Both the position numbers and the translations under genes were made by a program. Positions 63,261-64,000 of a stretch of DNA of 64,000 bases are shown here, piece after piece. Source of the DNA: Devosia beringensis (GTDB lineage: Bacteria; Pseudomonadota; Alphaproteobacteria; Rhizobiales; Devosiaceae); the NCBI RefSeq assembly GCF_014926585.1, contig NZ_CP045422.1, positions 2,510,001 to 2,574,000 on the forward strand. The letters run 5' to 3'. Under the pieces are notes generated by a model. It worked only from the letters and a program-made list of their open reading frames with translations. It did no database searches and was not told the origin of the DNA. Numbering within the stretch: position 1 is the first letter of the stretch; every line of letters begins with the position of its first letter.

Positions 63261-64000
63261 TCAGTTGACGACCTGCGGATCGACATCGGCGCTGTAGTCG
63301 ACGCCGCCCAGGCCAAAGCCGAAGAGCTTGAGGAATTCGGCGCGGTGCTTGGGCAGGTCGGCCAGACTGGGCAGAGTCTCGGTGGTGAGCGCGGCCCAGC
63401 GCGTCTTGAGCTCGGCCTGCACGGTGTCGGACAGTTCCCAATCATCGACGCGGACGCGGTGGTCGCTGTCGAGCGCGATCTCGCCCTGCAGCTTGACGCG
63501 GAAAAGGCGATCGATCTGCTCGATCGTGCCCTCGCCAATGCCCATTTCGTCCATGACCTTGATCAGCAGGGTGCCATAGAGCGGCACGACGGGAATGGCC
63601 GAGCTGGCCTGGGTGACGACGGCCTTGAGGGCGACGACATGGGCGGCGTGGTCGCCATGGGCGGCGCGGATGGCGGCGGCGGCACGGTCGAGATCGGCCT
63701 TGGCGCGGCCCAAAGTGCCATTGTGGTAGATCGGCCAGGTCAGCTCGCTGCCCAGATAGGTATAGTTGAGCGACTGGAAGCCCTCGGCCAGCACGCCGGC
63801 CTCGGCCAGCGCCTTGATCCAGAGTTCCCAATCCTCGCCGCCCATGACCTTGACGGTGGCGGCAGCCTCCTCCTCGGTGGCGGGCTCGACGGTGATTTCC
63901 GAGACTTCGCCGGTAGCGGTATTGAGCGTCTTGGAGGTGACCTGGGCGCCATAGGGCTTGATGGAAGAGCGATAGGTGACGCCGTCGCTCGGATCGGTGC
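63261..64000 (-). CDS. fabV: trans-2-enoyl-CoA/ACP reductase FabV (5' part outside window)
   Basis: The C-terminal 245 or so residues of a roughly 400-residue enzyme; the frame is open to the window edge. GGEDWELWIKALAEAGVLAE and KAVVTQASSAIPVVPLYGTL are conserved, as is the end AEFLKLFGFGLGGVDYSADV. The FabV active-site pattern Tyr-x8-Lys is intact in IYHNGTLGRAK. It reduces the enoyl double bond in fatty-acid synthesis with NADH and is an alternative to the triclosan-sensitive FabI. The Rossmann N-terminus is outside. Confidence 0.94.
   Translation of the reverse strand, partial: TDPSDGVTYRSSIKPYGAQVTSKTLNTATGEVSEITVEPATEEEAAATVKVMGGEDWELWIKALAEAGVLAEGFQSLNYTYLGSELTWPIYHNGTLGRAKADLDRAAAAIRAAHGDHAAHVVALKAVVTQASSAIPVVPLYGTLLIKVMDEMGIGEGTIEQIDRLFRVKLQGEIALDSDHRVRVDDWELSDTVQAELKTRWAALTTETLPSLADLPKHRAEFLKLFGFGLGGVDYSADVDPQVVN

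Overview
The window is high-GC bacterial DNA with alphaproteobacterial gene content. An EF-P/EpmA/EpmB set, FabV, DUF2165, TctABC (TTT) transporters and RIME-like palindromes suggest Hyphomicrobiales, possibly a Devosia relative. The genus is an inference from gene content only. The left two thirds (about 1-43.6 kb) look accessory: an IS256-type transposase end, a Tn3-type resolvase, an intact IS3-family element, a tyrosine integrase and several gene remnants. At 43,580-43,629 lies only the 3' half of a tRNA gene, followed by its own terminator. This looks like the chromosomal edge of an element integrated in a tRNA gene. To its right (43.7-64 kb) is a sugar/glycan operon and then ordinary housekeeping genes.

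Region A (1-18.8 kb) is a catabolic cluster for an organic or aromatic polycarboxylate. It has two tripartite tricarboxylate transporter (TTT) systems: tctC-tctB-tctA at 963-3998, and a split system with tctC at 8722-9699 and tctA-tctB at 12664-14648. It also has two related LysR regulators, an RraA/LigK-type aldolase, an MhpD-type hydratase, a thiamine-diphosphate decarboxylase-like enzyme, an HpcH/HpaI aldolase, a clear 4-oxalomesaconate hydratase (LigJ), a 4,5-dihydroxyphthalate decarboxylase-like protein and an aldehyde dehydrogenase. LigJ followed by the RraA-type aldolase would turn 4-oxalomesaconate into pyruvate and oxaloacetate. The ring-opening dioxygenase is not in the window. An MFS transporter and a 4-hydroxybenzoate hydroxylase (pobA) survive only as frameshifted remnants.

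Region B (19.1-34.6 kb) is a peptide/cyclic-amide utilisation cluster: an M28-like peptidase, a GntR/FCD regulator, ATP-dependent hydantoinase/oxoprolinase subunits B and A, an M20 peptidase, a complete Dpp/Opp-type ABC importer, an M24 (Xaa-Pro) peptidase and a proline-iminopeptidase-like hydrolase. A 13-bp element (ATTGTACGACAAT) occurs as a dyad between the M28 gene and the GntR gene, and once more between the two divergent halves of the ABC operon. The whole cluster is therefore probably one GntR regulon.

Region C (34.7-43.6 kb) is mosaic: a decapitated sugar-binding protein, a resolvase, a chemoreceptor, a response regulator and a short histidine kinase next to an IS3-family element, the integrase and the tRNA half. 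Region D (43.7-57.8 kb) holds a CE7 esterase, a LacI regulator with nearby operator-like repeats, a five-gene ABC importer, a DUF2264 protein, a 2-hydroxyacid dehydrogenase, an unusual hexapeptide-acyltransferase fusion and a ThuA-like protein. Together they suggest uptake and breakdown of an acetylated or uronate-type oligosaccharide. Region E (57.8-64 kb) carries a methyltransferase, stress-type small proteins, efp, epmA, epmB, DUF2165 and the 3' end of fabV.
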